Positions 46,229-56,080 of a DNA stretch of 64,000 bases are shown in pieces. Position 1 is the stretch's first letter. The number at the start of each line of letters is the position of its first letter. Source of the DNA: Streptomyces californicus (GTDB lineage Bacteria > Actinomycetota > Actinomycetes > Streptomycetales > Streptomycetaceae); the NCBI RefSeq assembly GCF_000717645.1, contig NZ_JNZZ01000006.1, forward strand, positions 62,001 to 126,000. Direction: 5' to 3'. The position numbers and the translations under genes are program-made. Under the pieces are notes generated by a model. That model ran no database searches and had not been told where the DNA came from. It worked only from the letters and a program-made list of their open reading frames with translations.

Positions 46229-46426
46229 ATGTCGAACCACACCGCACCGCACGAGTCGGAATTGAGCCTGGCCGCCCTGCGCGGCGACTGCGCGCGGATG
46301 GCGCCGCACTGGACGGCGCCCCCCAGGAGCGCCCCGGCCCCCGTGAAGCCGTCCCTGATCAACGGGGTGACGGTGCCGTCCTCGTCGGCGCGGCTGGTCG
46401 GCTCGATGTCCGAGTACGGGGACTGA
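46229..46426 (+). CDS. Small hypothetical protein (65 aa), probably leaderless
   Basis: 65 codons, all but two ending in G or C, which is coding-like here. The product has an N-terminal helix-like SELSLAALRGDCARMAPHW and a Pro/Ser-rich tail ending SMSEYGD; no known domain, signal or membrane segment. A TANNNT box and phased CTAC motifs stand directly upstream. Unrecognised; the call rests on codon bias and promoter placement. Confidence 0.5.
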   Translation: MSNHTAPHESELSLAALRGDCARMAPHWTAPPRSAPAPVKPSLINGVTVPSSSARLVGSMSEYGD

Positions 46427-46444
46427 GCGCCGGTCGGGACCGTT

Positions 46445-46543
46445 CGCACGGCAGCGGCTTCAGGCCGTTTCCTGGCGGGTTGCCGGTCGTACGGCAGCGG
46501 CTTCCGGCCGTTCCGTACCGGTTGCCGGTCGTACGGCCGGGTG
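46445..46543. repeat. Tandem repeat of about 43 bp, 2.3 copies
   Basis: Units at 46445-46487 and 46488-46529, with a partial third to about 46543; shared blocks ACGGCAGCGGCTTC, GGCCGTT and GGTTGCCGGTCG. It follows the small ORF by 19 bp. Confidence 0.8.
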
Positions 46544-46689
46544 GCCCCGCTCCCCCGGGGCCACCCGGCCGGGGCACACGGTCGGCCGGTCGGTGGAACC
46601 GCGCGCTCCTCCGCTCCGTCCCATCGGTGTCCCCGCCCGGGGGCACGCGGTTGGCACCGCGACGTCAACGCAGGCGAAGGAGCGATCCG

Positions 46690-48138
46690 GTGAGCACCGA
46701 GCGACCCGACAACGACGTGACCGGTCCCCGGCGGCGGCGTCCGCCGCTCGCGGTGGCCTCGGTGGCCGCGGCCGTCCTGCTGGCCGGCGGCGGCGGCGCC
46801 TACTGGGCCGCCACCGCCTCGGGTGACGGCGGCGGGGCGGACAGCGCGGCGGCGGCGCGGGGCGAGATCCGGCCGTTGTCCCTGGACGCCGCCGCCGACG
46901 ACCCGCGCGGCGCCTCCTCGGCCTCGGACTCCCCGCCCGCGGGCATCGCGCCCGGCGAGCCGGACCCGTCCGGCCCGCCCGTGGTCTACCGGGCGGCGGG
47001 CGAACTGCCGGACGGCCCGGACGAGGCGGCGGTCCACGAGGCGAAGGGCTCGGTGGCCTCGGCCGACGTCGCCCGGCTGGCGAAGGCGCTGGGCGTTCCC
47101 GGCACGCCGCGTACCGAGGGCGCGTCCTGGGTGATCGGGGACGACGACGGCCCCGGCGCCCTCCTCAAGGTGGCGAAGCAGGCCCCGGGCACCTGGACGT
47201 TCGCCCGGACCACCCCGGCCCAGCCCTGCGAGCCGGGGAAGATGTGCGCGAACGGGCCCGCCGAGCCGGGAGCGGGCGGCGGGGAACCGGTGAGCGAGAA
47301 GGCCGCGAAGGCGGCCGCGGCCCCGGTGCTCAAGGCGGTCGGCCAGGACGACGCGGCCCTGAACGCGGGTCAGCTGATGGGCGACGTCCGCGTCGTCAAC
47401 GCCGACCCGAAGGTCGACGGGCTCCCGACCTACGGCTGGTCCACCGGCGTCCAGGTGGGCCCGGACGGCGAGGTGACCGGCGGCAGCGGCCACCTCAAGG
47501 CGCTGGAGAAGGGCGACACCTACCCGGTCGTCGGCGCGGACGAGGCGCTGAAGCAGTTGAACGCGGAGAGCAGGGGGAAGGGCGACGGCGGCCGGGACAT
47601 CGGCGGCTGCGCCACGCCCGCGCCGCTGGAAGGGGAGCAGAAGTCGCCGTCCGACCCCCAGTGCGTGCCGTCGAACGGCAAGCGGGCGCCGGTGGAGCAG
47701 ACGGTGGAGGACGCGCGGCTCGGCCTGGCGCTGAACCACGTGGACGGCCGGCCGATGCTGGTGCCGACCTGGCTGTTCACGGTCAAGCAGGCCCCGGGCG
47801 GCCCGGAGAACACGGTCACGCGGATCGCGGTGGACCCGGAGTTCGTCGAGAAGCCGCAGACCCCGACGCCGTCCGGGGACCGGAAGGTGACCTCGTACGG
47901 GGCCGACGGGCGGACCCTCGACGTGACCTTCTGGGGCGGTGTGTGCAGTACGTACACGGCGAGCGCGCGGGAGAGCGCGGGCCAGGTGCGGATCACGGTC
48001 ACGGAGAAGCCGCAGGAGGGGAAGAAGGCCTGCATCATGATCGCCAAGGAGCTGACCCGGACGGTGGAGCTGGAGAAGCCGCTGGGCGACCGTACGGTGA
48101 TCGACGCGGCCTCGGGCGGGGCGGTGCCGCGCGGCTGA
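46690..48138 (+). CDS. Single-pass/secreted protein of unknown function
   Basis: 482 aa. Short cytoplasmic basic head (RRRRPP), one membrane helix (about 20-40), then a Gly/Asp/Ala-rich extracellular part. Cysteines lie in QPCEPGKMC, GGCATP, PQCVPS, GGVCSTY and ACIMIA, suggesting disulfides. Repeated features (TYGWSTGVQVG, LVPTWLFTVK) suggest a beta-rich PepSY-like fold but no firm family. The GTG at 46690 has AAGGAG 8 bases upstream. Monocistronic, ending at a strong terminator. Confidence 0.8.
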   Translation: MSTERPDNDVTGPRRRRPPLAVASVAAAVLLAGGGGAYWAATASGDGGGADSAAAARGEIRPLSLDAAADDPRGASSASDSPPAGIAPGEPDPSGPPVVYRAAGELPDGPDEAAVHEAKGSVASADVARLAKALGVPGTPRTEGASWVIGDDDGPGALLKVAKQAPGTWTFARTTPAQPCEPGKMCANGPAEPGAGGGEPVSEKAAKAAAAPVLKAVGQDDAALNAGQLMGDVRVVNADPKVDGLPTYGWSTGVQVGPDGEVTGGSGHLKALEKGDTYPVVGADEALKQLNAESRGKGDGGRDIGGCATPAPLEGEQKSPSDPQCVPSNGKRAPVEQTVEDARLGLALNHVDGRPMLVPTWLFTVKQAPGGPENTVTRIAVDPEFVEKPQTPTPSGDRKVTSYGADGRTLDVTFWGGVCSTYTASARESAGQVRITVTEKPQEGKKACIMIAKELTRTVELEKPLGDRTVIDAASGGAVPRG

Positions 48139-48160
48139 CGCGGACCCGCGCCACGACGAG

Positions 48161-48201
48161 ACGGAGGCGGCCCCGGGAGTGATTCCCGGGGCCGCCTCCG
48201 T
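48161..48201. terminator. 18-bp bidirectional terminator
   Basis: 48161-48178 pairs perfectly with 48184-48201 (5-base loop) between two convergent genes. Confidence 0.92.
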
Positions 48202-48219
48202 ACGCCGTACTGGCGGCGC

Positions 48220-48576
48220 TCAGCTGAACGAGTCGCCGCAGGCGCAGGAGCCGGTGGCGTTCGGGTTGTCGATCGTGAAGCCCTGCTTCTCGATGGTGTC
48301 GACGAAGTCGATGGAGGCGCCGCCCAGGTACGGGGCGCTCATCCGGTCGGTGACGACCTTGACACCGTCGAAGTCCTTGACGACGTCACCGTCGAGCGAG
48401 CGCTCGTCGAAGAAGAGCTGGTAGCGCAGGCCCGAGCAACCGCCGGGCTGGACGGCGACGCGCAGCGCCAGGTCCTCGCGGCCCTCCTGCTCCAGCAGGG
48501 CCTTGACCTTGGAGGCGGCGGCGTCGGACAGGAGGATGCCGTCGCTCACGGTGGTGGTCTCGTCCGATACGGACAT
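48220..48576 (-). CDS. erpA: Iron-sulfur cluster insertion protein ErpA (HesB/IscA family)
   Basis: A-type carrier that hands Fe-S clusters to target proteins. 118 aa. The three cluster cysteines are in GGCSGLRYQ and the C-terminal GSCACGDSF (CxC). ATG at 48576 with GGGAG upstream; the longer frame upstream is not used. Divergent from nadA, whose product carries a [4Fe-4S] cluster, and near the bc1/aa3 genes. Confidence 0.95.
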   Translation of the reverse strand: MSVSDETTTVSDGILLSDAAASKVKALLEQEGREDLALRVAVQPGGCSGLRYQLFFDERSLDGDVVKDFDGVKVVTDRMSAPYLGGASIDFVDTIEKQGFTIDNPNATGSCACGDSFS

Positions 48577-48725
48577 CTGCTTCTCTCCCGGGTTGTACGG
48601 ACTGCTTGCCGACGGTTCAACCGCCAGACCCGCGTATTCATTCCGGGCCAAGCGCTTGTCTGTTCCTTTTCATGCTCGCACACCCGGTCGCCCGGGGGAT
48701 GCGTCACATCGACGCTATCGGCATC

Positions 48726-48771
48726 GTCAAAGTGACACGAAGCGGCTATGATAGATAGCGTCAAATAGACG
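48726..48771. promoter_or_regulatory. Two related palindromes upstream of nadA
   Basis: GTCAAAGTGAC (48726-48736) and CGTCAAATAGACG (48759-48771) share GTCAAA-GAC with inverted arms; a TATGAT -10-like hexamer (48747-48752) lies between them. The arrangement suggests an operator pair, for example for an NAD-related repressor. Confidence 0.45.
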
Positions 48772-48827
48772 AAAAGGCGCGTTCGCCGAAGCGCAGAGCA
48801 GAACGCAGAGAAGAAAGGGTGCGTGAC

Positions 48828-50006
48828 GTGACCACGGCCCAGCCCCTGGACGTACAGCCGACACCCCTCGCGCTGCTGCTGCTCGGCCGGGAGGCCGACC
48901 CGAGGAGCGAGCGCGGCGTCGAGTGCCCCGGGGACCTTCCGTCCCCGTCCGACCCGGACCTGGTGGCGCGCGCCCGCGCCGCGAAGGAGAAGCTCGGGGA
49001 CAAGGTCTTCGTCCTCGGCCACCACTACCAGCGCGACGAGGTCATCCAGTTCGCGGACGTCACCGGCGACTCGTTCAAGCTGGCCCGCGACGCGGCGGCC
49101 CGCCCGGAGGCGGAGTACATCGTCTTCTGCGGTGTGCACTTCATGGCCGAGTCCGCCGACATCCTCACCACGGACGACCAGGCGGTCGTCCTGCCCGACC
49201 TGGCGGCCGGCTGCTCGATGGCCGACATGGCCACCGCCGAGCAGGTCGCGGAGTGCTGGGACGTGCTGACGGACGCCGGGATCGCCGACCAGGTGGTCCC
49301 CGTCTCGTACATGAACTCCTCCGCCGACATCAAGGCGTTCACCGGCCGGCACGGCGGCACGATCTGCACCTCGTCCAACGCGAAGCGGGCCCTGGAGTGG
49401 GCCTTCGAGCAGGGCGAGAAGATCCTCTTCCTCCCCGACCAGCACCTGGGCCGCAACACGGCCGTGCGGGACATGGGGATGACCCTGGACGACTGCGTCG
49501 TCTACAACCCGCACAAGCCGAACGGCGGGCTCACCGCGGAGCAGCTGCGGAACGCGAAGATGATCCTGTGGCGCGGGCACTGCTCGGTCCACGGCCGCTT
49601 CTCGGTCGAGTCGGTCGAGGACGTACGGGCCCGCATCCCCGGCGTCAACGTCCTGGTGCACCCGGAGTGCAAGCACGAGGTCGTCGCCGCGGCGGATCAC
49701 GTGGGCTCGACGGAGTACATCATCAAGGCCCTGGAGGCGGCCCCGCGCGGCTCGAAGTGGGCCATCGGCACGGAGCTGAACCTGGTGCGCCGCCTGGCGA
49801 ACCGTTTCGCCGACGAGGACAAGGAGATCGTCTTCCTCGACAAGACGGTCTGCTTCTGCTCGACGATGAACCGCATCGACCTGCCGCACCTGGTCTGGAC
49901 CCTGGAGTCGCTGGCCGACGGCAAGCTGGTCAACCGGATCGAGGTCGACCCGGAGACGGAGAAGTACGCGAAGCTCGCGCTGGAGCGGATGCTGGCGCTG
50001 CCGTAA
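48828..50006 (+). CDS. nadA: Quinolinate synthase A
   Basis: [4Fe-4S] enzyme making quinolinate from iminoaspartate and dihydroxyacetone phosphate in de novo NAD synthesis. 392 aa, long-form family. The cluster cysteines are in FCGVHFMAE, HPECKHEV and VCFCSTMN; LGHHYQRDEVIQ, SYMNSSADIKAF and FLPDQHLGRN are substrate-site motifs. The GTG at 48828 is preferred to one at 48819 because AAAGGG is 8 bases before it. nadB and nadC are not in the window. Confidence 0.96.
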   Translation: MTTAQPLDVQPTPLALLLLGREADPRSERGVECPGDLPSPSDPDLVARARAAKEKLGDKVFVLGHHYQRDEVIQFADVTGDSFKLARDAAARPEAEYIVFCGVHFMAESADILTTDDQAVVLPDLAAGCSMADMATAEQVAECWDVLTDAGIADQVVPVSYMNSSADIKAFTGRHGGTICTSSNAKRALEWAFEQGEKILFLPDQHLGRNTAVRDMGMTLDDCVVYNPHKPNGGLTAEQLRNAKMILWRGHCSVHGRFSVESVEDVRARIPGVNVLVHPECKHEVVAAADHVGSTEYIIKALEAAPRGSKWAIGTELNLVRRLANRFADEDKEIVFLDKTVCFCSTMNRIDLPHLVWTLESLADGKLVNRIEVDPETEKYAKLALERMLALP

Positions 50007-50023
50007 CGGACACCCTCTCCCGC

Positions 50024-50066
50024 CGGGAGCCCCGGCATGCCGCAGGTCGGCGTGCCGGGGCTCCCG
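50024..50066 (+). terminator. 18-bp terminator after nadA
   Basis: 50024-50041 pairs with 50049-50066 with one T-G wobble and a 7-base loop, beginning 18 bp past the nadA stop. Confidence 0.88.
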
Positions 50067-50074
50067 CGCGCCGG

Positions 50075-50150
50075 GGCCTTCGCGCGCCTGGGCCTTCGCG
50101 CGCGGGGCCCTTCGCGCACCGGCCTGTCGCGTACCGGCCTGTCGCGTACC
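50075..50150. repeat. Five copies of a ~15-bp unit between nadA and the next gene
   Basis: The last two units, GGCCTGTCGCGTACC at 50121-50135 and 50136-50150, are identical; the three before (about 50075, 50090 and 50106) read GGSCCTTCGCGCRCC-like. The array follows the terminator directly. Confidence 0.85.
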
Positions 50151-50249
50151 GGCCGGGGATCGCCGGGCCGCTCCGCCGACGGGTTCTCCCATACGCCACC
50201 CGGCGACACCGCCCTGTAACTACGCTGCTACTCACCGCAGCGGATCACC

Positions 50250-52682
50250 GTGCGGGCGGAGCCGATACGGCTGAGCGGAACGAGCGGCGAGGACGGTGGG
50301 GCGGGCGTGGTGCACGAGAACCGTGGGACAGGTGCGGGCGACGAGACGCGCGGGGTTCGTGACGAGGGTGCGGCGGCAGGTGCGGCCGAAGGCGCCGGTG
50401 GCGCGCGCAGGGGCGGGGACGCGGGGGCGCGCACGGGCGCGGACGCGGGGACGCTCACGGACGCGGGGACGCGTACGGAAACGGCGGCGGTGCCGGCGCC
50501 CGCGCGGGAGGCTGACGTGCTGGAGCGCGCGGAGGAGGTGCGGCGGCTGCGGGCCGAGGCCGAGCGGGACCCCGCCCGCCGGCCCGACCTGGCCGCGGCC
50601 CTGCACCGGTGGTCGGAACGGCTCGCCGCCCTCGGCGACCACCGGGCCGCCCTGCGCCCGGCCGAGGACTCCGCGGAGATCTACGTCGGGCTGGGGGTGG
50701 AGTGCCCCGGGATGTTCCAGCAGGAGTCGGCGCTGACCATGGGCGTGCTGGGCGAACGCATCGCCGCGGCCGGGGACCCGGCGGGCGCGGTGCCGTTCGC
50801 GAAGCAATCGGTCCGACTCCAGCGCGAGTTGGTGACGGAGGGGCAGCCGGGGGCGTCCGTTCCGGCGCTCGCCGCGTCCCTCCTGTCCTACGCCGCGCGG
50901 CTGGCGGAGACCGGGCAGAGCGTGGCGGCCGTCCCCCCCGCCGAGGAGGCGGTCGGCCTCCTGCGGGGGCTCGCCGAGGAGGACCCGGACGCCTTCCTGC
51001 CCCGGCTCGCCGCCGCCCTCGACGCCCTGGGCCACCACCGCGCGGCCGTGAGCGACGCGTCCGGGGCCGTCGAGGCGGCCCGGGAGGCACGCGACCGCTA
51101 CCGGGCGCTCGGCGCGGAGCGGCCGGACGCGTTCCGCCCGGAGCTGGCCGCAGCGCTGGAGGGGCTCGCCCGCCATCTCGGCCGGGCCGGCGATCCGGCG
51201 GAGGGGCTGCGGGCGGCCCAGGAGGCCGTCGCCCTGCGCCGCGCGGCGGCGGCCGAGCGCCCGGAGGCGTCCGCAGCACTCGCCGCCGCCCTGCGCACCC
51301 TCGCCGGGAGCCTGGCCGCCACCGGCGATCCGCAGGGCGCCCTGCCCCCGGCGCGGGAAGCGGTGGGCCTGCTCCGGGCCGAGGGAGACGCCGTATCGGC
51401 CGAACTCGCGGACTGTCTCCAGGTGTTCGGTACGTACGTGGAGCTGAACGGGGACGCCGAGGGGGCGGTGGAGGCGTTCCGGGAGGCGGTGGCCCTGCGC
51501 CGCTCCCTGGCGCTGGAGGGGGCGGGCGGATCCGGCACCCCCGCTCCGGAAGGGGCGGGCGGCTCCGTGACCCCCACCCTGGAGGGGGCGGGCGGATCCG
51601 ACGCCTCCGCCCTGCTCTCCGCGCTCGGCGATCTGGCCCGCTCCCTGGCCCGTACCGGTGAACACACCGCGGCTGTGGCGGAGTTCGACGCGGCCGTCGC
51701 GGCGTTCGACGCGGCCGACCCGGCGACCGCCCGCCGGCTGACCGTGGAGCGGAACGCCTTCCTGCTGCGCTGCCCCGAGCCGGGCCCCGCGACCGGGCTG
51801 ACCGAGCTGGTGCGGTGGCTGGACGAGGACTCGGAGGCCGCCGGGAGCCCGGACGCCGTGACCGTACGGGCCCGGCAGGCGCTGCGCGCGTACGGCGACA
51901 TCACGGCGGTGCACCGGGTGTGGGAGGACCAGACGTTCCTGTCGGTGCCGGGCTGGCTGGCGCTGTCGCCGGAGACCCTGGACACCGTCAGCGCCTGGAT
52001 GTTCGCCCCGAACTGGCCCAGCTCGCGCGACTTCTGGTCGCGTCACGCGGAGGTGCTCGGCGCCGAGGAGGCGGTGGCCGCGCTGGAGGAGCTGGCGATC
52101 CTCGACCCGGGCGACGCCCAGCGACACGCCCGGCTCCGGGACACCGTCCTCGTCCACGGGGTGACCGCCGCCTACGACGCGCTGATCCTCCAGGAGCAGG
52201 TGACGCACTGGCTGGAGTGCACGGACTGGAAGGAGTCGCGGGCCTGCCTGGAGGAGAACCCGCGGCTGTTGAACGTACGGCTGCCGGAGGGTTCTCCCCT
52301 GGCGCACGTCGCGCTGCTCGACATCGGCCGGGCCGACGGCCTGGACGCCGCGTACCGCCTCGTCGAGGACCGGGCGGCTCTCCAGGATTACGTGGACCGG
52401 GCGTTGGAGGCCGGGGATGGTGTCGCGCTGATGCACGGCGGGGGCATCGAGGGCCAGGTCTTCGGCGACCGGCTCTCCTCCCTCACCCACGCGCAGCTGG
52501 CCCTGGTCCTGGCGGGGGCGTCCGATGGTTTCGACCCGGGCGACCTCGCGGGGATCCGGCACGCGGCCCCGGAGGAGACCCGTGCCCGCCTCGTCCGGGA
52601 GACGGCGGCGCTGAGCCTGCGCCGCCCGGAGCGGGGCGAGACGTGGCGCCGGATCATCGAGGCGCTGGGCGGGGACGCCTGA
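50250..52682 (+). CDS. Large TPR-like helical-repeat protein
   Basis: 810 aa as drawn. Residues 1-75 are low-complexity Gly/Ala/Thr and may not be translated (GTGs at 50307 and 50310 are alternative starts). From about 85 to 500 there are repeated ~40-residue helix pairs (LAAALxxLAxxLxxxGDxxxALxxAxEAVxLxR), typical of tetratricopeptide repeats. Residues 520-810 form a separate helical region without a recognised family. An in-frame 33-bp DNA repeat (about 51516-51600) encodes three EGAGGS units in a linker. No enzyme motif; probably a scaffold or sensor. Confidence 0.75.
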   Translation: MRAEPIRLSGTSGEDGGAGVVHENRGTGAGDETRGVRDEGAAAGAAEGAGGARRGGDAGARTGADAGTLTDAGTRTETAAVPAPAREADVLERAEEVRRLRAEAERDPARRPDLAAALHRWSERLAALGDHRAALRPAEDSAEIYVGLGVECPGMFQQESALTMGVLGERIAAAGDPAGAVPFAKQSVRLQRELVTEGQPGASVPALAASLLSYAARLAETGQSVAAVPPAEEAVGLLRGLAEEDPDAFLPRLAAALDALGHHRAAVSDASGAVEAAREARDRYRALGAERPDAFRPELAAALEGLARHLGRAGDPAEGLRAAQEAVALRRAAAAERPEASAALAAALRTLAGSLAATGDPQGALPPAREAVGLLRAEGDAVSAELADCLQVFGTYVELNGDAEGAVEAFREAVALRRSLALEGAGGSGTPAPEGAGGSVTPTLEGAGGSDASALLSALGDLARSLARTGEHTAAVAEFDAAVAAFDAADPATARRLTVERNAFLLRCPEPGPATGLTELVRWLDEDSEAAGSPDAVTVRARQALRAYGDITAVHRVWEDQTFLSVPGWLALSPETLDTVSAWMFAPNWPSSRDFWSRHAEVLGAEEAVAALEELAILDPGDAQRHARLRDTVLVHGVTAAYDALILQEQVTHWLECTDWKESRACLEENPRLLNVRLPEGSPLAHVALLDIGRADGLDAAYRLVEDRAALQDYVDRALEAGDGVALMHGGGIEGQVFGDRLSSLTHAQLALVLAGASDGFDPGDLAGIRHAAPEETRARLVRETAALSLRRPERGETWRRIIEALGGDA
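51516..51600 (+). repeat. In-frame 33-bp repeat (EGAGGS units)
   Basis: Three copies of GGAGGGGGCGGGCGG-like sequence, each 33 bp apart, code for EGAGGS followed by 5 variable residues. Confidence 0.8.
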
Positions 52683-52707
52683 GGACCGCCCGCTCGGCCG
52701 GGAAGCG

Positions 52708-52753
52708 CCGGAGGGGCCCGTCCCGCGCGAGCGCGCGGGACGGGCCCCTCCGG
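52708..52753. terminator. 21-bp bidirectional terminator
   Basis: 52708-52728 pairs perfectly with 52733-52753 around a 4-base GAGC loop, between convergent genes. The longest perfect stem found in the window. Confidence 0.93.
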
Positions 52754-52761
52754 GCGGTGGG

Positions 52762-55700
52762 TCACGCCTTCGCGGGCTCGGCCTCGCGGGACTCCTCCGG
52801 CTCGTTCCGCGCCGTCGGGTCCTCCTCGGCCGCGCGCTTGGCGGCCTTCTTCTTCGCGCGGCGTTCCTTGCGGAGCTCGACCATCGCGTACAGCGTCGGC
52901 ACGAGCAGCAGGGTCAGCAGCGTGGAACTGATCAGACCGCCGATCACCACGACGCCCAGCGGCTGCGAGATGAAGCCGCCCTCGCCGGTGACGCCGAGCG
53001 CCATCGGGAGCAGGGCGAAGATGGTCGCCAGGGCCGTCATCAGGATCGGGCGGAAGCGGTGGCGGCCGCCCTCGACGACGGCTTCGACGATGCCGAGGCC
53101 CTGGGCACGGTACTGGTTGATCAGGTCGATCAGCACGATCGCGTTGGTGACCACGATGCCGATGAGCATCAGCATGCCGATCATCGCCGGGACGCCCAGC
53201 GGGGTGCCGGTGACGAGCAGCAGGGCCAGGGCTCCGGTCGCCGCGAACGGGACGGAGACCAGCAGGATCAGCGGCTGGACGAGCGACCGGAAGGTGGCCA
53301 CCAGCAGCATGAAGACGATCGCGATGGCGGCCAGCATGGCGAGGCCGAGCTGGGCGAACGCCTCGTTCTGGTCCTCGGTGACGCCGCCGATGGTGGCGGT
53401 GGCGCCCTCGGGCAGGTCCAGCGCGTCGATCTTCGCGGCGAGGTCGGTGCTGACCGCGCCCGTGTTGTCGCCGACCGGCTTGGCGGTGATCGTCGCCGAG
53501 CGCTGGCCGTCGATGCGGGTCATGGAGACCGGGCCGGGGACCACCTTCACGTCGGCGATGTCGCCGAGCTTGACCGGGCCGAGCGGCAGGGCCTTCAGCT
53601 CGGCCATGGTGGCGGCCGGCTTCGCGGAGCGGATGACGATGTCGCGCTCGGTGTCGTCCAGCGTCGCGGAGCCGGCGGGCGTCCCGCGTACGGCTCCGGC
53701 GACGATGCCGCCGAGGGCCGCGGAGTCGAACCCGGCGGCGGCCGCCTTGTCGTTGGCGGTGACCGAGATGCGCGGGACGCTCTGCGCCAGGTCGCTCTGG
53801 ACGTCGGTGACGTCCTTGACGGTGGCGACCTCGGTGCGGACGGCCTCGGCCGCCTTCTTCAGGACGTCGGCGTCGGCTGCCTTGACCACGACGCTCAGGT
53901 CCTGGGAGCCGAAGCCGTCGCCCGCCGCGATGGTGGTGTCGCCGATGCCGTCGAGCTTGCCGAGGGCCTCGTCGATGCGGTCCTGGGCGTCCTCGTAGTC
54001 GGCGGCGTCCTTGAGGGTGACCTGGTAGGAAGCCTGATTGGAGCCCGTGCCGCCGCCGAAGGCGGCCATGAAGCCGGAGGAGCCGACGGTGACCTGGTAG
54101 TCCTTGACGCCCTTGTCCCGGCCGAGGACCTGCTCGACCTTGCGGGCGGCCTCGTCGGCGGCTTCCAGGCTGGTACCGGGGGCGAGTTCCTGCTTGACGG
54201 TCAGGACCTCCTGCTCGCCGGCGTCGAAAAAGTTCGTCTTCAGCAGCGGGACCATGCCGAAGGTGCCGAGCAGCACCGCGACGGCGATGAGGAGGCTGGT
54301 GACCCGGCGGCGGGTGGCGAAGCGGAGGATCGGGACGTAGATCCGCTGGAGCCGGCTGGCCGCCTCCTTCTCCTCGGCGATGCGGCGGGCCTCCGCCGCG
54401 TCCTCGGGGGTGCCCTTCGGCGGGCGCAGGAACCAGTACGACAGAACCGGCACCACGGTCAGCGAGACCACCAGCGAGGCGAGCAGCGCGGCGGTGACGG
54501 TCAGCGAGAACGAGCCGAACAGCTGGCCGACCATGCCGCCGACCAGGCCGATGGGCAGGAAGACGGCGACGGTGGTGAGGGTGGCGGAGGTGACCGCTCC
54601 GGCGACCTCCTTGACGGCGGTGACGATCGCCGCGTGGCGCTCCTCGCCGTAGCCGAGGTGGCGCTTGATGTTCTCCAGGACCACGATCGAGTCGTCGACG
54701 ACCCGGCCGATGGCGATGGTGAGCGCGCCGAGCGTGAGCATGTTCAGCGACAGGTCGCGGGTCCAGAGCACGATCAGCGCGAGGACGACCGAGAGCGGGA
54801 TGGAGACCGCGGTGACCAGCGTCGAGCGGATCGAGGCGAGGAAGACCAGGATCACGACGACCGCGAAGACCAGGCCGAGCGCGCCCTCCGTGGTCAGGCC
54901 GGAGATCGACTTGGAGACGGCGGGGCCCTGGTCGGAGACGACCGTCAGCTCGGCGCCGCTGCCGAGGTCCTTGCGGAGGTCGGGCAGCTTCTCCTTGACG
55001 GCGTCCGAGATGGCGACGGCGCTGCCGTCCTTGTCCATCGTGGCCATCACGGCGAGGCTGGGCTTGCCGTTGGTGCGGGTGACGGAGACCGCCGTGGACG
55101 GCTCCTGCCTGACCTCGGCGACGTCCCCGAGGCGTACGGGCTTCGCCGGGCCGTCGGCGCCGCCCGCCGGGTCCTTGGCGACGACCTGGAGGTCCTCGAT
55201 CTGCCGCAGCGAGGTGAAGGCGCCGCCGACCTGGACGGTGCGGTTCTTGCCGGACTCGGAGAAGGAGCCGGCCGGCACGGTGGCGCCGCCGGCCTGCAGT
55301 GCCTGGGCGAGCGCGCCCGCGTTCAGGCCGGCCGCGGCGAGCTTCTTGTCGTCGGGGACGACGGAGACCTGGAGGTCCCGGACGCCGTCGACGGTGACCT
55401 GGCCGACGCCGTCGATGTCCTGGAGGGCCGGGACGACCGTGCGGTCGAGTTCGTCGGCCAGGACCTGCTGGTCCTTGTCGGAGGTGACGGCGAGGACCAC
55501 GGTCGGGATGTCGTCCGTGGAGCCCGCGATCACCTGCGGGTCGACGTCGGCGGGCAGCTGGGCGCGGGCCCGGTTCACCGCCTGCTGGATGTCCGCGACG
55601 AGCTGCTTGGTGCCCTCGTCGCCGAAGTCGAAGGTGGCCATGATGAGGGCGTTGCCCTCACTGGCGGTGGAGGTGATGCCCTCGACGCCGTCGACGGCCT

Positions 55701-55917
55701 TGAGGGAGTTCTCCAGCGGCTCGACGACCTGCTTCTCGACCACGTCGGGAGACGCACCCTGATAGGGCGCCAGCACCGAGACCATCGGCAGTTCGATGGT
55801 GGGCAGCAACTGCTGCTTGAGCTGCGGGATCGCTATGACGCCGAAGACCAGGGCGACGATCGAGATCAGCCCGATCAGGGCCCTTTGCGCGAGGCTGAAT
55901 CTGGACAGCCAGGACAT
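52762..55917 (-). CDS. RND-family efflux transporter (AcrB-like permease)
   Basis: 1051 aa proton-driven exporter. Helix 1 at SLAQRALIGLISIVALVFG, two large extracytoplasmic porter domains (about 30-335 and 560-860) and two six-helix bundles. The TM4 region has TLGALTIAIGRVVDDSIVVLEN with the proton-relay aspartates, and GIVVTNAIVLIDLINQY is the matching helix. It lacks a partner membrane-fusion or outer-membrane gene, as expected in a Gram-positive. The ATG at 55917 (MSWLSRF) is chosen; the same frame continues upstream only as a shadow. Probably controlled by the two-component pair just upstream. Confidence 0.93.
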   Translation of the reverse strand: MSWLSRFSLAQRALIGLISIVALVFGVIAIPQLKQQLLPTIELPMVSVLAPYQGASPDVVEKQVVEPLENSLKAVDGVEGITSTASEGNALIMATFDFGDEGTKQLVADIQQAVNRARAQLPADVDPQVIAGSTDDIPTVVLAVTSDKDQQVLADELDRTVVPALQDIDGVGQVTVDGVRDLQVSVVPDDKKLAAAGLNAGALAQALQAGGATVPAGSFSESGKNRTVQVGGAFTSLRQIEDLQVVAKDPAGGADGPAKPVRLGDVAEVRQEPSTAVSVTRTNGKPSLAVMATMDKDGSAVAISDAVKEKLPDLRKDLGSGAELTVVSDQGPAVSKSISGLTTEGALGLVFAVVVILVFLASIRSTLVTAVSIPLSVVLALIVLWTRDLSLNMLTLGALTIAIGRVVDDSIVVLENIKRHLGYGEERHAAIVTAVKEVAGAVTSATLTTVAVFLPIGLVGGMVGQLFGSFSLTVTAALLASLVVSLTVVPVLSYWFLRPPKGTPEDAAEARRIAEEKEAASRLQRIYVPILRFATRRRVTSLLIAVAVLLGTFGMVPLLKTNFFDAGEQEVLTVKQELAPGTSLEAADEAARKVEQVLGRDKGVKDYQVTVGSSGFMAAFGGGTGSNQASYQVTLKDAADYEDAQDRIDEALGKLDGIGDTTIAAGDGFGSQDLSVVVKAADADVLKKAAEAVRTEVATVKDVTDVQSDLAQSVPRISVTANDKAAAAGFDSAALGGIVAGAVRGTPAGSATLDDTERDIVIRSAKPAATMAELKALPLGPVKLGDIADVKVVPGPVSMTRIDGQRSATITAKPVGDNTGAVSTDLAAKIDALDLPEGATATIGGVTEDQNEAFAQLGLAMLAAIAIVFMLLVATFRSLVQPLILLVSVPFAATGALALLLVTGTPLGVPAMIGMLMLIGIVVTNAIVLIDLINQYRAQGLGIVEAVVEGGRHRFRPILMTALATIFALLPMALGVTGEGGFISQPLGVVVIGGLISSTLLTLLLVPTLYAMVELRKERRAKKKAAKRAAEEDPTARNEPEESREAEPAKA

Positions 55918-56080
55918 GGGTGGGTCTCTCTTCTGTGGTGTACGCGGCAGCGGGCACCGAAGGAGAGGACGCCGGGGGGCCACCCCCTCCGGCCCAGTAC
56001 TACGATCGCCGCTCCCGGAGGCCCGGACGTCGGCCGCCGGGCTGCTTTCTCGCACCGCGTGTACCGCAGCTGGAGTACAC

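Noticed and set aside
46437-46689. Gene in the gap after the small ORF
   Set aside because: The stretch is a 43-bp tandem repeat plus G+C-rich filler; frames there encode only repeat-derived Arg/Pro strings.
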